DNA of 64,000 nucleotides, from assembly GCF_000968135.1 (NCBI RefSeq), contig NZ_FO538765.1, positions 2,864,001 through 2,928,000 of the forward strand, read 5' to 3'. Shown here piece after piece: positions 44,389 through 52,317 of this stretch. This DNA comes from Magnetospira sp. QH-2. Lineage in GTDB: Bacteria; Pseudomonadota; Alphaproteobacteria; Rhodospirillales; Magnetospiraceae. The translations under genes were made by a program, and so were the position numbers. Position 1 is the first letter of the stretch; the number at the start of each line of letters is the position of its first letter. The notes beneath the pieces are model-generated. The model was given only the letters and a program-made list of their open reading frames with translations. It did no database searches and was not told the DNA's origin.

Positions 44389-45822
44389 ATGAGCCATCTC
44401 ACCACCACCGACGACCTTTTCTATGGTCGCACCGGCATGGACCAGACCCGGGTCGGGGACTTGGTCGGCACCGCCCTGCAAGGGGCCGACGACGGCGAAC
44501 TGTTCCTAGAATACCGACAATCGGAAACCTTTGCCTTCGATGACGGACGCCTGAAAGCCGCCACCTTTGACACCGCGCAGGGATTCGGCCTGCGCAGCGT
44601 CTCCGGCGAGGCCACCGGCTATGCCCATGCCTCGGAAATGAGCGAAGCCGCCATCCGACGTGCCGGGGATACGGTTGCCGCCGTGCGCAGCGGTCGAGGG
44701 GGCACCATGGCCGCGCCACCCGCAGGCACCAACACGCTCCTCTACGACGATATCAACCCGCTCGGTCTGGTGCCCTTTGAGGCCAAGGTCAAGCTGTTGG
44801 CCGAAATCGACGCCTATGGGCGCGATAAGGACCCTCGGGTCAAGCAGGTCATGGCCTCGCTGGCCGGGACCTGGCAGGCGGTGGAAATCGTCCGTGCCGA
44901 TGGCAGCCGTGCCGCGGATATCCGCCCCCTGGTCCGCCTCAATGTGGCGGTGGTGGTGGAACAGGACGGACGCATGGAAACCGGTTCCAATGGCACCGGC
45001 GCGCGCACCGGCTATACCCACTACATGGAACCGGGTACCTGGAAAGCGGTCACGGACGAGGCTCTGCGCCAGGCCTTGGTCAGTCTGGAAAGCCTGCCCT
45101 GCCCATCAGGAGAAATGGACGTGGTGCTCGGCCCCGGTTGGCCCGGCATCCTGCTCCACGAAGCCATTGGTCATGGACTCGAAGGCGACTTCAATCGCAA
45201 GAAAACCTCCGCCTTCGCGGGGCTCATGGGTGAGCGCATCGCCGCACCGGGTGTGACCGTGGTCGATGACGGCACCATTGCCGATCGCCGCGGATCGCTG
45301 ACCATCGACGATGAAGGCACGCCGAGCCGCAACACGGTGCTGATCGAAGACGGTATTCTCAAAGGCTTCATGCAAGATCGCCTGAACGCCCGACTGATGG
45401 GGGTCGAACCCACGGGCAACGGGCGTCGCCAGTCCCATGGCCACGCCCCCATCCCGCGCATGACCAATACTTACATGCTGTCCGGCAAGTACGACCCGAA
45501 TGAAATGATCCAATCGGTCAAGAATGGAATCTTCGCGGTGAATTTCGGCGGTGGGCAGGTGGATATCACCTCGGGCAAGTTCGTGTTTTCCTGCACCGAG
45601 GCCTATCGCATCGAAGACGGCAAGATCGGTGCCCCGGTCAAGGACGCCACGCTGATCGGCAACGGTCCGGACGTGCTGACCCGGGTCTCCATGATCGGCA
45701 ACGACATGGCCCTGGACCCGGGTGTCGGCACCTGCGGCAAGGATGGTCAGGGCGTGCCGGTGGGCGTCGGCCAACCGACCTTGCGTATTGATGGACTGAC
45801 GGTGGGCGGCACGGGGGGATGA
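44389..45822 (+). CDS. tldD: Metalloprotease TldD
   Basis: The 477-residue protein is one half of the TldD/TldE (PmbA) protease, which trims unfolded or ribosomal peptides such as modified peptide precursors and the CcdA antitoxin. The zinc-binding motif HEAIGHGLEGD starts at H257, with the third ligand in the conserved C-terminal segment (SGKFVFSCTEAYRIEDG). GAAGGAGATTTC precedes ATG 44389. The last 18 bases are duplicated at 49823-49840, on the far side of the accessory island. The tldE partner is not in the window. Confidence 0.95.
   Translation: MSHLTTTDDLFYGRTGMDQTRVGDLVGTALQGADDGELFLEYRQSETFAFDDGRLKAATFDTAQGFGLRSVSGEATGYAHASEMSEAAIRRAGDTVAAVRSGRGGTMAAPPAGTNTLLYDDINPLGLVPFEAKVKLLAEIDAYGRDKDPRVKQVMASLAGTWQAVEIVRADGSRAADIRPLVRLNVAVVVEQDGRMETGSNGTGARTGYTHYMEPGTWKAVTDEALRQALVSLESLPCPSGEMDVVLGPGWPGILLHEAIGHGLEGDFNRKKTSAFAGLMGERIAAPGVTVVDDGTIADRRGSLTIDDEGTPSRNTVLIEDGILKGFMQDRLNARLMGVEPTGNGRRQSHGHAPIPRMTNTYMLSGKYDPNEMIQSVKNGIFAVNFGGGQVDITSGKFVFSCTEAYRIEDGKIGAPVKDATLIGNGPDVLTRVSMIGNDMALDPGVGTCGKDGQGVPVGVGQPTLRIDGLTVGGTGG
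45805..45822 (+). repeat. Left copy of 18-bp direct repeat (tldD 3' end)
   Basis: The bases GGCGGCACGGGGGGATGA are the end of tldD including its stop codon and recur exactly at 49823-49840. Allowing one gap, similarity extends a few bases further left. The copies bracket the RHS/RAYT/reverse-transcriptase island, about 4.0 kb apart, as attachment sites or duplicated insertion targets would. Confidence 0.6.
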
Positions 45823-45914
45823 CGGTCGGCCCGAAACACGATACCCTTGCCTCGCCCTTGGAAAATCGCGCATAACGTGACGATGATGGCACCAAGGGCG
45901 GGAGGGACACTGGA

Positions 45915-46403
45915 ATGGGATCCCTGCGGGCCTGGGCCGAGCAATACCACCCCCATGCGGTCTTCGAGCCCAACACGTCGGCTGTAGGGCCGAGCGCTCG
46001 AAGGCTCTACACCTTCGACCTGACGGCACACCCGACGGCGGCCAACGACACCACCTCCTTCGGCGCGCCGAACAACCTCAACCAGTTGGCGGTGTTTGGG
46101 CCGCGTAGCCTGACCTACGGGACCAATGGCAACCTGACCGGCATCGGCGCCAACGACAATCTGGCCTACGACGTGGAAAACCGCCTGACGCAGTATGCCG
46201 TTACCGGCGGCGTGACCATCGACTATGCCTACGATCCCGCCGGGCGGCGGGCCAGTCGCACCATCGATGGGGTGACGACCCGGTTCCTCTGGTCCGGCGA
46301 GCAGCAGATCGCCGAATACGACGGGTCCGGCACATTGTTGCGCCGCTTCATTCCCGGTCCGGGGCTGGATCAATGGGGTCAGGGATCAATGGGGTCAGAG
46401 TAA
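45915..46403 (+). pseudogene. RHS-repeat protein fragment (C-terminal core part)
   Basis: The frame from about 46005 to 46370 encodes YD/RHS repeats (SLTYGTNGNLTGIGANDNLAYDVENR in part, DYAYDPAGRRASR, GEQQIAEYDGSGTLLRRFIPGPG). It stops being RHS-like at GLDQ, where the repeat motif GGGGTCAG begins. The first ~30 codons (45915-46005) are not RHS-like. It has no intact N- or C-terminus, so it is a remnant of an RHS/toxin gene cut by the island's repeats. Confidence 0.75.
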
Positions 46404-46413
46404 TTTGATTTTT
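46375..46413 (+). repeat. RAYT-associated repeat motif, left copies
   Basis: A partial GGGGTCAGGG (46375-46384) is followed by GGGGTCAGAGTAATTTGATT (46391-46410, then TTT). The same core GGGGTCAGAGTAA recurs in inverted orientation after the transposase (47189-47274) and in direct orientation at 49336-49359. Such sequences accompany REP-associated tyrosine transposases. Confidence 0.75.
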
Positions 46414-46480
46414 CGGAGCTTGGAATGCGAAGGCCAATTTGGCTGAACTCATGTGAAGCGGAGAGGTTTGGAGATATTTG

Positions 46481-47194
46481 ATGGCGAGGCTCTTACGGTT
46501 GAATATTGCGGGAGTACCGCAACACGCCATCCAGCGCGGGAATAACCGGCAGGCGACTTTTTTTCATGATGATGATTATTCAGTCTACCTTGATAAATTG
46601 AAGGACTATGGCGAAAAATATGATGTTGCCATACATGCCTATGTATTGATGACCAACCACGTTCACCTTCTCATGACGCCCGCCCGGGAGACCGGCATCA
46701 GTAAATTGATGCAATCCTTGGGGCGTTATTATGTTCGTTATATCAATCAAACATATCGGCGCTCAGGCACGTTGTGGGAGGGCCGATATAGATCAACATT
46801 GGTTGATAAGGAGGACTATTTCCTGACCGTTAGTCGTTATATCGAACTCAATCCCGTCCGAGCAAACATGGTGCAAGATCCGAAAGATTATCCGTGGTCC
46901 AGCTATCATCACAATGCACTTGATGCTGAAATCGAATTGATAACCGGGCACCCCTGTTACGACGCCCTTGGCCATACTGGCGGGCAAAGACGAAAGGCGT
47001 ATCAGGGACTTTTTAAGGAAGGCATTCCGGATCCAGCGCTGGAGGAGATCCGGTTGAACACCAACAAAGCCTGGGTACTCGGCGGTGATCGCTTCAAGGG
47101 TGAAATCAAAAAAATGACGGACAGGCGTATAGAACCTATTCCCAGAGGTGGGGATCGGAGGTCAAAAAAATATCGGGAGGCGGCAAATGCCTAA
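46481..47194 (+). CDS. REP-associated tyrosine transposase (RAYT, Y1/HUH type)
   Basis: The 237-residue protein is a single-strand DNA nuclease of the IS200/IS605-like Y1 fold that moves or maintains REP-type palindromes. The HUH motif is HVH in MTNHVHLLMTPA. RAYT-typical blocks are QHAIQRGNNRQATFF, RRSGTLWEGRYRST and YIELNPVRANMV, which carries the catalytic Tyr. ATG 46481 is preferred over TTG 46478. Both sides carry its likely repeat substrate. The gene is more AT-rich than the chromosome around it. Confidence 0.92.
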   Translation: MARLLRLNIAGVPQHAIQRGNNRQATFFHDDDYSVYLDKLKDYGEKYDVAIHAYVLMTNHVHLLMTPARETGISKLMQSLGRYYVRYINQTYRRSGTLWEGRYRSTLVDKEDYFLTVSRYIELNPVRANMVQDPKDYPWSSYHHNALDAEIELITGHPCYDALGHTGGQRRKAYQGLFKEGIPDPALEEIRLNTNKAWVLGGDRFKGEIKKMTDRRIEPIPRGGDRRSKKYREAANA

Positions 47195-47274
47195 ATCGAT
47201 TTACTCTGACCCCTTTGATCACTCTGACCCCTTTGATCAGCAAACGCCTAAATCGATTTACTCTGACCCCTTTG
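47189..47274 (-). repeat. RAYT-associated repeats, inverted copies after the transposase
   Basis: Two identical 29-bp units (47189-47217 and 47246-47274; they begin GCCTAAATCGATTTACTCTG) frame a shorter ACTCTGACCCCTTTGATC copy at 47221-47238. They are reverse-complement matches to the GGGGTCAGAGTAA motif at 46391. The first unit begins inside the last codons of the transposase gene. The 47275-47518 stretch that follows has no recognised gene. Confidence 0.8.
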
Positions 47275-47518
47275 GTCCAAACCGGGCCTTCAAAGCTCTT
47301 CAAAGCCGGAATGGGCCGGTTAATGCGGGTGTCCATCTCGCAGAGAGACAGTTGCCGATAGAATAATGGCGGAGGGAAGGCAACTGGGATTTAAGCGTCT
47401 CTGTTCTAAAATTGAGGTGCCGGAACGAGTTAGTGATTTTTCCACATACCACACGGCAGTTTCAACGGACGAACACACCTAAAACAGTGCTCTGGAAGGT
47501 GCCTTTGAAACCAGTTCC

Positions 47519-49066
47519 TCAATATTCAAACAGTGCTTTAAGGTCACTGTAAAATAAGTAATTTGGTGCTTCCACGTGTTCCAGTCCGAAAGTGAAATAG
47601 TGCTTTCTTGCTGCCCGCCATCCCCGAACTAAACTAGGCATGCGTGCTTCGGGAAGAGGTCCATCTCGCCATGCAGCAGTATCCAGCCACTTCCCCGTCG
47701 CGAGTTCAGCATTTGTGGGCGTAGGACAATCTCTTGAAAAGTTCGATGCCAAAATATTGTTCCGCTTAACCATTGCACGCCTGACAATACTGAGCATCCA
47801 ACCATCCAATTGGCGTAGTGTGTCAGGACAATCAAGGAGACAATAGAACCCCATAAGGCCCTTCATACGATTAAGCCTCTTCCCATCATGAATAAAGCTC
47901 GAAAGTTCCTGCTCGGACAATCCGCCATAGAGAGAGCGGCGCAATTCATAAATTAGTCCAAGCAAATCCCAGTCAAAACGGTGGGGGCTTGTTGCCGCTC
48001 TTTCGGAATTGTAGCCATCTTTCAAATAATGAAGCAGATAGAGATTAGTTAGCCGCGAAACTCGGGTCATAATTCTTCGCTCCACTTTTTTTGGTACTGA
48101 CAATCCATCCGGCGAAAAACGATAACCAAGGAAATCAAAATGCGAATAGGTTCTCACCTCCTGTTTTTCGGAGGAGATTATTGCAATCCCTGGTGACTTG
48201 GCTTTGTTAATCTTCAGGCCGCTGTTCTGGCAGTGTTCAATAAAGCAATTTTCGAGTCTTTGAGCCTGTGAATATTCGCTGCAAAGTGCGACAACATCAT
48301 CGGCAAAACGGACAAATTCACCAGCTTCAACAGATAGGGCCACATCAAGGTCGTGGTTGGCCAAATTTGCAAGTAGTAGAGATACAGATGACCCTTGAGG
48401 CGTGCCATTTACCCGCCGTAGAAATATTCCTGCGCTGTATACATCGTACTGGGCAAAACGATGGTGCAGGAACCTATCGAAGATGTGTCGTTCATGCGGC
48501 GTGAGGCTGACTTTCTTTGAATCATTGATCTTATTAGAAAGGTACCAAGAGGGGATGTTATCAAAATACTTCTCAAAATCAATTTGAACCCCAAACAGTT
48601 TGCCATCATGTTCGAAAGCTTTTAGCGCCAATACCGCGTCGAACACGTTTTTATCTGGATGATATGCGTATGATGACGGCGATAGTCTCTTTAGATTTCT
48701 TTCTCTGGTCCGACGTAAAACAACATTTGCGAGTGCAGCGTCAGGAATGGAAAACGCCATAATGCTGCGTTTGCCGCCATCTGGTTTATCGATCAAATAA
48801 TTGATGGCCGGTACCGGTTCATACTCTATGGATTGAACTTTGTGCCATATGGTTTTCGCTAAAAAGTTTGCGTTACGAGCACAATAAGCTGGGTCGAAAT
48901 GCTTGGGTTTAGCAGACGCAGGTTTAGGCTTGGGTATCCCTGCAGGCTTTCCTGTTCGTTTCTTAAACTTCTTCCTATATTTTTCTTCGGCTTTCTCGAT
49001 ACGCGCACGCTTTGCAAACGCTTTTTGAGCGAGTCGTTTAATCTCATTTTTTATGGCATTCTGCAT
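47519..49066 (-). CDS. Reverse transcriptase, unassigned group (defence-type candidate)
   Basis: The 515-residue protein has a Lys-rich N-terminus (1-55). RT motifs follow: KPDGGKRSIMAFSIPDAAL (94-112), motif A QIDFEKYFDNIPSWYL (161-176), motif B GTPQGSSVSLLLANL (221-235), catalytic RFADDVVAL (253-261), GLKINKAKS (283-291) and DFLGYRF (311-317). A ~185-residue helical C-terminal part has no maturase X or HNH domain. It is not a DGR RT (no SQ motif) and not group II-like (no YADD, no intron domain V seen). It is closest in style to the unknown-group/DRT and Abi RTs linked to phage defence. GGGAGGGATTC precedes the ATG. It is AT-rich relative to its surroundings, suggesting transfer. Confidence 0.9.
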   Translation of the reverse strand: MQNAIKNEIKRLAQKAFAKRARIEKAEEKYRKKFKKRTGKPAGIPKPKPASAKPKHFDPAYCARNANFLAKTIWHKVQSIEYEPVPAINYLIDKPDGGKRSIMAFSIPDAALANVVLRRTRERNLKRLSPSSYAYHPDKNVFDAVLALKAFEHDGKLFGVQIDFEKYFDNIPSWYLSNKINDSKKVSLTPHERHIFDRFLHHRFAQYDVYSAGIFLRRVNGTPQGSSVSLLLANLANHDLDVALSVEAGEFVRFADDVVALCSEYSQAQRLENCFIEHCQNSGLKINKAKSPGIAIISSEKQEVRTYSHFDFLGYRFSPDGLSVPKKVERRIMTRVSRLTNLYLLHYLKDGYNSERAATSPHRFDWDLLGLIYELRRSLYGGLSEQELSSFIHDGKRLNRMKGLMGFYCLLDCPDTLRQLDGWMLSIVRRAMVKRNNILASNFSRDCPTPTNAELATGKWLDTAAWRDGPLPEARMPSLVRGWRAARKHYFTFGLEHVEAPNYLFYSDLKALFEY

Positions 49067-49074
49067 GAATCCCT

Positions 49075-49229
49075 CCCAGTGAGAGGAACGGCAGCGGAAC
49101 TTAAAGTCAGGGATTCCAATAGGTGTAAACCACCCATCGTCGCACTTGTCGTTTCCAATAAATGCGCCATCGGTGCCATGAGCACCCGGTACTTCGCCCC
49201 GCTGCCTCGGCTACTTCGCCTCTGCGCTA
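49075..49229 (-). ncRNA. Predicted structured RNA upstream of the reverse transcriptase
   Basis: On the RT-coding strand, GGCAGCGGGG (complement of 49197-49206) pairs with TTCCGCTGCC (complement of 49090-49099): eight Watson-Crick and two G-U pairs. The closing stem encloses about 97 nt. Inside are three hairpins: GGTGC/GCACC (49172-49186), CGCATTT/AAGTGCG (49141-49166, one G-U) and GGTG/CACC (49122-49134). The structure ends just before the RT Shine-Dalgarno. Retrons and several DRT systems keep their partner RNA at this place. Found by eye; extents are approximate. Confidence 0.5.
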
Positions 49230-49258
49230 TTTTTAGCAATACTCGAATGACACGTCAA
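49230..49258 (-). promoter_or_regulatory. Putative sigma70 promoter for the RT/ncRNA unit
   Basis: On the minus strand, a -35 box TTGACG (complement of 49253-49258) and a -10-like TAAAAA (complement of 49230-49235) are separated by 17 bp. Transcription would start near 49222, just ahead of the predicted RNA structure. Confidence 0.45.
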
Positions 49259-49335
49259 TCAAGCCGCATGGAATATCAAGCGGGCTTTACATTTCATCAT
49301 TTTCAATTTTTTTATAACGCTAGCGATCAATCAAA

Positions 49336-49359
49336 GGGGTCAGAGTAAGTTGATTTTTT
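49336..49359 (+). repeat. RAYT-associated repeat motif, right copy
   Basis: GGGGTCAGAGTAAGTTGATT plus a short T-run matches the motif at 46391-46413 in the same orientation. It marks the right edge of the RAYT/RT segment: RHS coding sequence resumes immediately after it. Confidence 0.75.
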
Positions 49360-49636
49360 GCGCCACGGGTCTGTGGGTCGGATTGGGGCTGGCGACGACG
49401 GCGCCGGCATCCGCCGCGACCACGCTGAGTTATACCTATGACGAGCTGGGGCGATTAGTGACCGTTACCCACGACGATGGCACGGCGATTACCAACACCT
49501 ATGACCCGGCGGACAACCGCACTTTGCTATCGGTGGGGGGCATGCCGACCCATTTCACCGTATCGGCGTCTGAAACCCCGGCCGTGGAAGGCGGCGACGT
49601 AACCTTCACCGTCACCCGCACCGGCGACATCAGCTA
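49350..49636 (+). pseudogene. RHS-repeat protein fragment (N-terminal part with signal peptide)
   Basis: The frame encodes a signal-like segment (GLWVGLGLATTAPASAA), YD repeats (LSYTYDELGRLVTVTHDDGT, NTYDPADNRTLL) and the start of a Calx-beta-type domain (TPAVEGGDVTFTVTRTGD). It then stops at a TAG inside a palindromic repeat array. The original start codon was probably lost to the repeat at 49336-49359. It lies downstream of the C-terminal RHS fragment although it encodes an N-terminus, so the two pieces come from different copies or from a rearrangement. Confidence 0.75.
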
Positions 49637-49790
49637 GATCACGTCGCGTGTGTCTAATGGGTCCAATTGGACCCGACACGCGCTAGATCACGTCGGGCTT
49701 GATCGGATTCGATCAAGCCCGAAAAACGTGATCGATTCCAATAGATTCGCGTGTGTCCAATGGGTCCAATTGGACCCGACACACGCTAGG
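49634..49790. repeat. Array of three palindromes within an RHS remnant
   Basis: Two near-identical ~37-bp palindromes (49646-49682 and 49749-49785) have arms GCGTGTGTC...GACACACGC around GGGTCCAATTGGACCC. Between them lies CGGGCTTGATC-GGATTC-GATCAAGCCCG (49694-49721), with an 11-bp stem. GCTAGATCACGTCG recurs at 49634 and 49682. The inner 18 bases also occur at 8415-8432. They resemble REP/BIME-like intergenic repeats rather than CRISPR, since units are palindromic and there are no equal spacers. Confidence 0.7.
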
Positions 49791-49822
49791 CGCAGACCAT
49801 CCATATCGCCACTGTTCCCGGT

Positions 49823-49840
49823 GGCGGCACGGGGGGATGA
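49823..49840 (+). repeat. Right copy of 18-bp direct repeat (tldD 3' end)
   Basis: This is an exact copy of the last 18 bases of tldD (45805-45822). It sits between the palindrome array and the chorismate mutase gene and marks the right border of the accessory island. Confidence 0.6.
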
Positions 49841-49845
49841 GAAAC

Positions 49846-50148
49846 CTAGCTTTCGGCGATTTCGTCCCAGCGCCGCTCTTCGAAGCGGATGAAGGTATCG
49901 ATCATGCTCCGGTAGATTTCCTCGGCCAGGTCCTTATCCATGCCATGGTGTTCCGCTATGTCACGGATGTGGGCGATGATCTCTTCAATCCGTCGCGGCA
50001 CCACCACGTCGGCCCGCTCTGCCTTGAAGGCTGCCGCTTGGGCCACGTATTGAGACCGCTCGGCCAGCAGCGGCAGAATATGGCGGTCGAGGCGGTCGAT
50101 TTCCGCCCGGACTTGGCTCATGTTTTTACAGTGGCGTACTCTCGACAT
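49846..50148 (-). CDS. Chorismate mutase, AroQ type
   Basis: The 100-residue all-helical enzyme converts chorismate to prephenate for Phe/Tyr synthesis. The AroQ pattern is visible as RAEIDRLDRHILPLLAERSQYV, with the catalytic Arg and Lys in helix 1-2 (QAAAFKAERADV) and MIDTFIRFEE at the end. The start at 50148 has GGGGGAAACGGGG upstream. It follows gshA by 12 nt on the same strand. Confidence 0.9.
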   Translation of the reverse strand: MSRVRHCKNMSQVRAEIDRLDRHILPLLAERSQYVAQAAAFKAERADVVVPRRIEEIIAHIRDIAEHHGMDKDLAEEIYRSMIDTFIRFEERRWDEIAES

Positions 50149-50160
50149 CCCCGTTTCCCC

Positions 50161-51513
50161 CTAGTAGGCATATTCCTGGAACAGCGGATCCACTTGCCGT
50201 TCCCACCGACGTTCATAGGCACAGAGCAACTCCTCCGCTGCCGTGAAACCGGAATCCGCTATTGTGAACAAATCATTCAAAAAGTGAGTCTCGTTCAGCC
50301 CCACCACATCCAAGCGTTCCCGTCGACGCAGGCCGTCATGGGAGATCTTCAGCATGTCGATGGCGATTTCCTTGACCGAGCGATTCCCGAACGGGGTTTT
50401 CAGGGCCTGCTTGGGTGTTTCATCGCGTAAGTAGGCCTGATCCTCCACGGTCCAATCCTTGATCAGTTCCCAGGCGTCATCCAGCGCAGTGGAATCATAA
50501 AGCAGCCCGACCCAAAGGGCCGACAGGGCACAAATCCGCCCCCAAGGACCACCGTCCGCGCCGCGCATCTCCAGGTACTTCTTCAATCTTACCTCGGGGA
50601 ACGATACGGTCAGGTGATCGCTCCAGTCGGCCATGGTCGGCACTTCGCCCGGCAGCGCCGGGAGACGGCCATTCATGAAGTCGCGAAAGGATTGTCCGGC
50701 GGCATCGATGTAGCGCCCGTCCCGATAGACGAAGTACATGGGCACATCAAGCAGGTAATCCACATACTGCTCGAAGCCGAACCCATCCTCGAATACGAAG
50801 GGCAGCATGCCGCTTCGATCCGGATCCACGTCGGTCCAGATATGGCTGCGATAGCTTAGAAACCCCGTGGGCTTGCCGTTTTTGAACGGTGAGTTGGCAA
50901 ATAACGCCGTGGCGATGGGCTGCAGGGCCAGAGAGACCCGGAACATGCGGGCCATGGTGGCCTCGCTGTCGAAGTCCAGGTTTACCTGCACGGTGCAGGT
51001 ATTGAGCATCATATCCAGGCCCAAGCCGCCTCGTGTCGGCATATAGTCGCGCATGATTTTGTAACGCCCCTTGGGCATCCAAGGGACATCGGCCACCGGA
51101 ATTTTGGGATTATAGCCCAATCCCAAAAAAGCGATATTGAGATCCGCCGCAACCGCTTTGACCTGTTTCAGGTGGGTATTCACCTCGGTGCAGGTCTGAT
51201 GAATATTGTCCAACGGGGCGCCGGAAAGCTCCAGTTGCCCCCCCGGCTCCAGGGTAATGGACCCCTTACCCTCGGCCTGCAAGGCGATGGGATTGCCGCC
51301 TTCGTAGACCAGGTCCCAGCCAAACTGCTGAAGACGTTCCAAGACCGCCCTGACACCACGCGGCCCCTCATATTCCAAAGGCTTGAGAGTCTCCAGGTCA
51401 TAGGCGAATTTTTCGTGTTCCGTGCCGATCTTCCATTGATCCCGGGGTTTACAGCCCGAAGCCAGGTATTCGACCAGTTGCCGTCGGTCAGTGATCGGTT
51501 CGGATGCGGCCAT
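50161..51513 (-). CDS. gshA: Glutamate-cysteine ligase (plant/alphaproteobacterial type)
   Basis: The 450-residue enzyme performs the first step of glutathione synthesis. Family blocks are WKIGTEHEKFAY near residue 30, LEPGGQLELSGAPL, MPTRGGLGLDMMLNTCTVQVNLD and YLEMRGADGGPW. It lies 16 nt downstream of rsmE and 12 nt upstream of the chorismate mutase gene, so rsmE-gshA-mutase likely form one operon. Confidence 0.95.
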   Translation of the reverse strand: MAASEPITDRRQLVEYLASGCKPRDQWKIGTEHEKFAYDLETLKPLEYEGPRGVRAVLERLQQFGWDLVYEGGNPIALQAEGKGSITLEPGGQLELSGAPLDNIHQTCTEVNTHLKQVKAVAADLNIAFLGLGYNPKIPVADVPWMPKGRYKIMRDYMPTRGGLGLDMMLNTCTVQVNLDFDSEATMARMFRVSLALQPIATALFANSPFKNGKPTGFLSYRSHIWTDVDPDRSGMLPFVFEDGFGFEQYVDYLLDVPMYFVYRDGRYIDAAGQSFRDFMNGRLPALPGEVPTMADWSDHLTVSFPEVRLKKYLEMRGADGGPWGRICALSALWVGLLYDSTALDDAWELIKDWTVEDQAYLRDETPKQALKTPFGNRSVKEIAIDMLKISHDGLRRRERLDVVGLNETHFLNDLFTIADSGFTAAEELLCAYERRWERQVDPLFQEYAY

Positions 51514-51529
51514 GAGCGTATTCCTTGGT

Positions 51530-52246
51530 TCAGGTATCGGTCAGCGCCTGCCAACCGGCCAGGGCCGCCACCGCCGCCGTCTCGGCGCGCAGGAGTCGCG
51601 GTCCCAGCGAAACGCGCACAGCAAACGGCAGACGCCCCATCAGGTCAAGCTCCGCTTCCGCGAAACCGCCCTCGGGCCCGATCAGGAGGCCGGGGGGCAC
51701 GGACAAATCCTGTTGAACCAAAGAGCTGCCGGTCCGTGCCTCATCGGCAATCCACAAAGGACGAGAACCATCCCACCGGCTTTCCAGATCCATCAAGTCC
51801 ATCGGTTCGCGGATCTCCGGCAGGGTCAGGCGCCCGCACTGTTCGGCGGCCTCGGTTGCCTGGGCCCGCAGCCGCTCCAGGTTGACCCGGCGGGTCATGG
51901 TATGGCGGGTGAAGAGGGGCCAGAGCACCGCCGCGCCCAATTCGGTCGCCTTTTCCACCAAAAAGTCGGTGCGGTCCTTCTTCAGTGGCGCGAACAGCAG
52001 CCAGGGGCCGGGCTCCGGCGCCTGGGGTCGGGTTTGCACGGTGAGCGCCAGGGTCGCCTGTCTCTTGCCCAGGTCACGCAGATCGGCCCGCCATTCGCCG
52101 TCCCGGCCATTGAACAGGAATAGGGCATCGCCCACCGCCAGCCGCAGCACGTTGCGCAGGTAGTGCGCCTGGGCCTGGGGCAGGATGATTTCCGCCGCTT
52201 CGGACAAGGGTTCCGTCACATGGAGTCGGGTGGGGGTGCGAGACAT
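51530..52246 (-). CDS. rsmE: 16S rRNA (uracil1498-N3)-methyltransferase
   Basis: A 238-residue SPOUT-class methyltransferase with N-terminal PUA-like strand domain (HYLRNVLRLAVGDALFLFNG) and C-terminal knotted SAM domain (KDRTDFLVEKATELG, LLIGPEGGFAEAELDL, LGPRLLRAETAAVAAL). Start M at 52246 is preferred to the longer frame at 52279. It is transcribed divergently from ubiA. Confidence 0.95.
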   Translation of the reverse strand: MSRTPTRLHVTEPLSEAAEIILPQAQAHYLRNVLRLAVGDALFLFNGRDGEWRADLRDLGKRQATLALTVQTRPQAPEPGPWLLFAPLKKDRTDFLVEKATELGAAVLWPLFTRHTMTRRVNLERLRAQATEAAEQCGRLTLPEIREPMDLMDLESRWDGSRPLWIADEARTGSSLVQQDLSVPPGLLIGPEGGFAEAELDLMGRLPFAVRVSLGPRLLRAETAAVAALAGWQALTDT

Positions 52247-52317
52247 GCCGCATGATAGCCGCGCCTCCATTTCGCCCAAGCCTTTTTTTCGTCACCCAGC
52301 GGTGATAAAACCGCCCC

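Noticed and set aside
47519-49066. Group II intron or DGR interpretation of the reverse transcriptase
   Set aside because: No domain V-like hairpin, no maturase X or HNH domain and no YADD; the B-motif is GTPQGSS rather than the DGR SQ-type motif. No template/variable repeat pair was found by eye.
49634-49790. CRISPR array
   Set aside because: Repeats are themselves full palindromes, only two to three units are present, spacers are not equal, and no cas genes are in the window.
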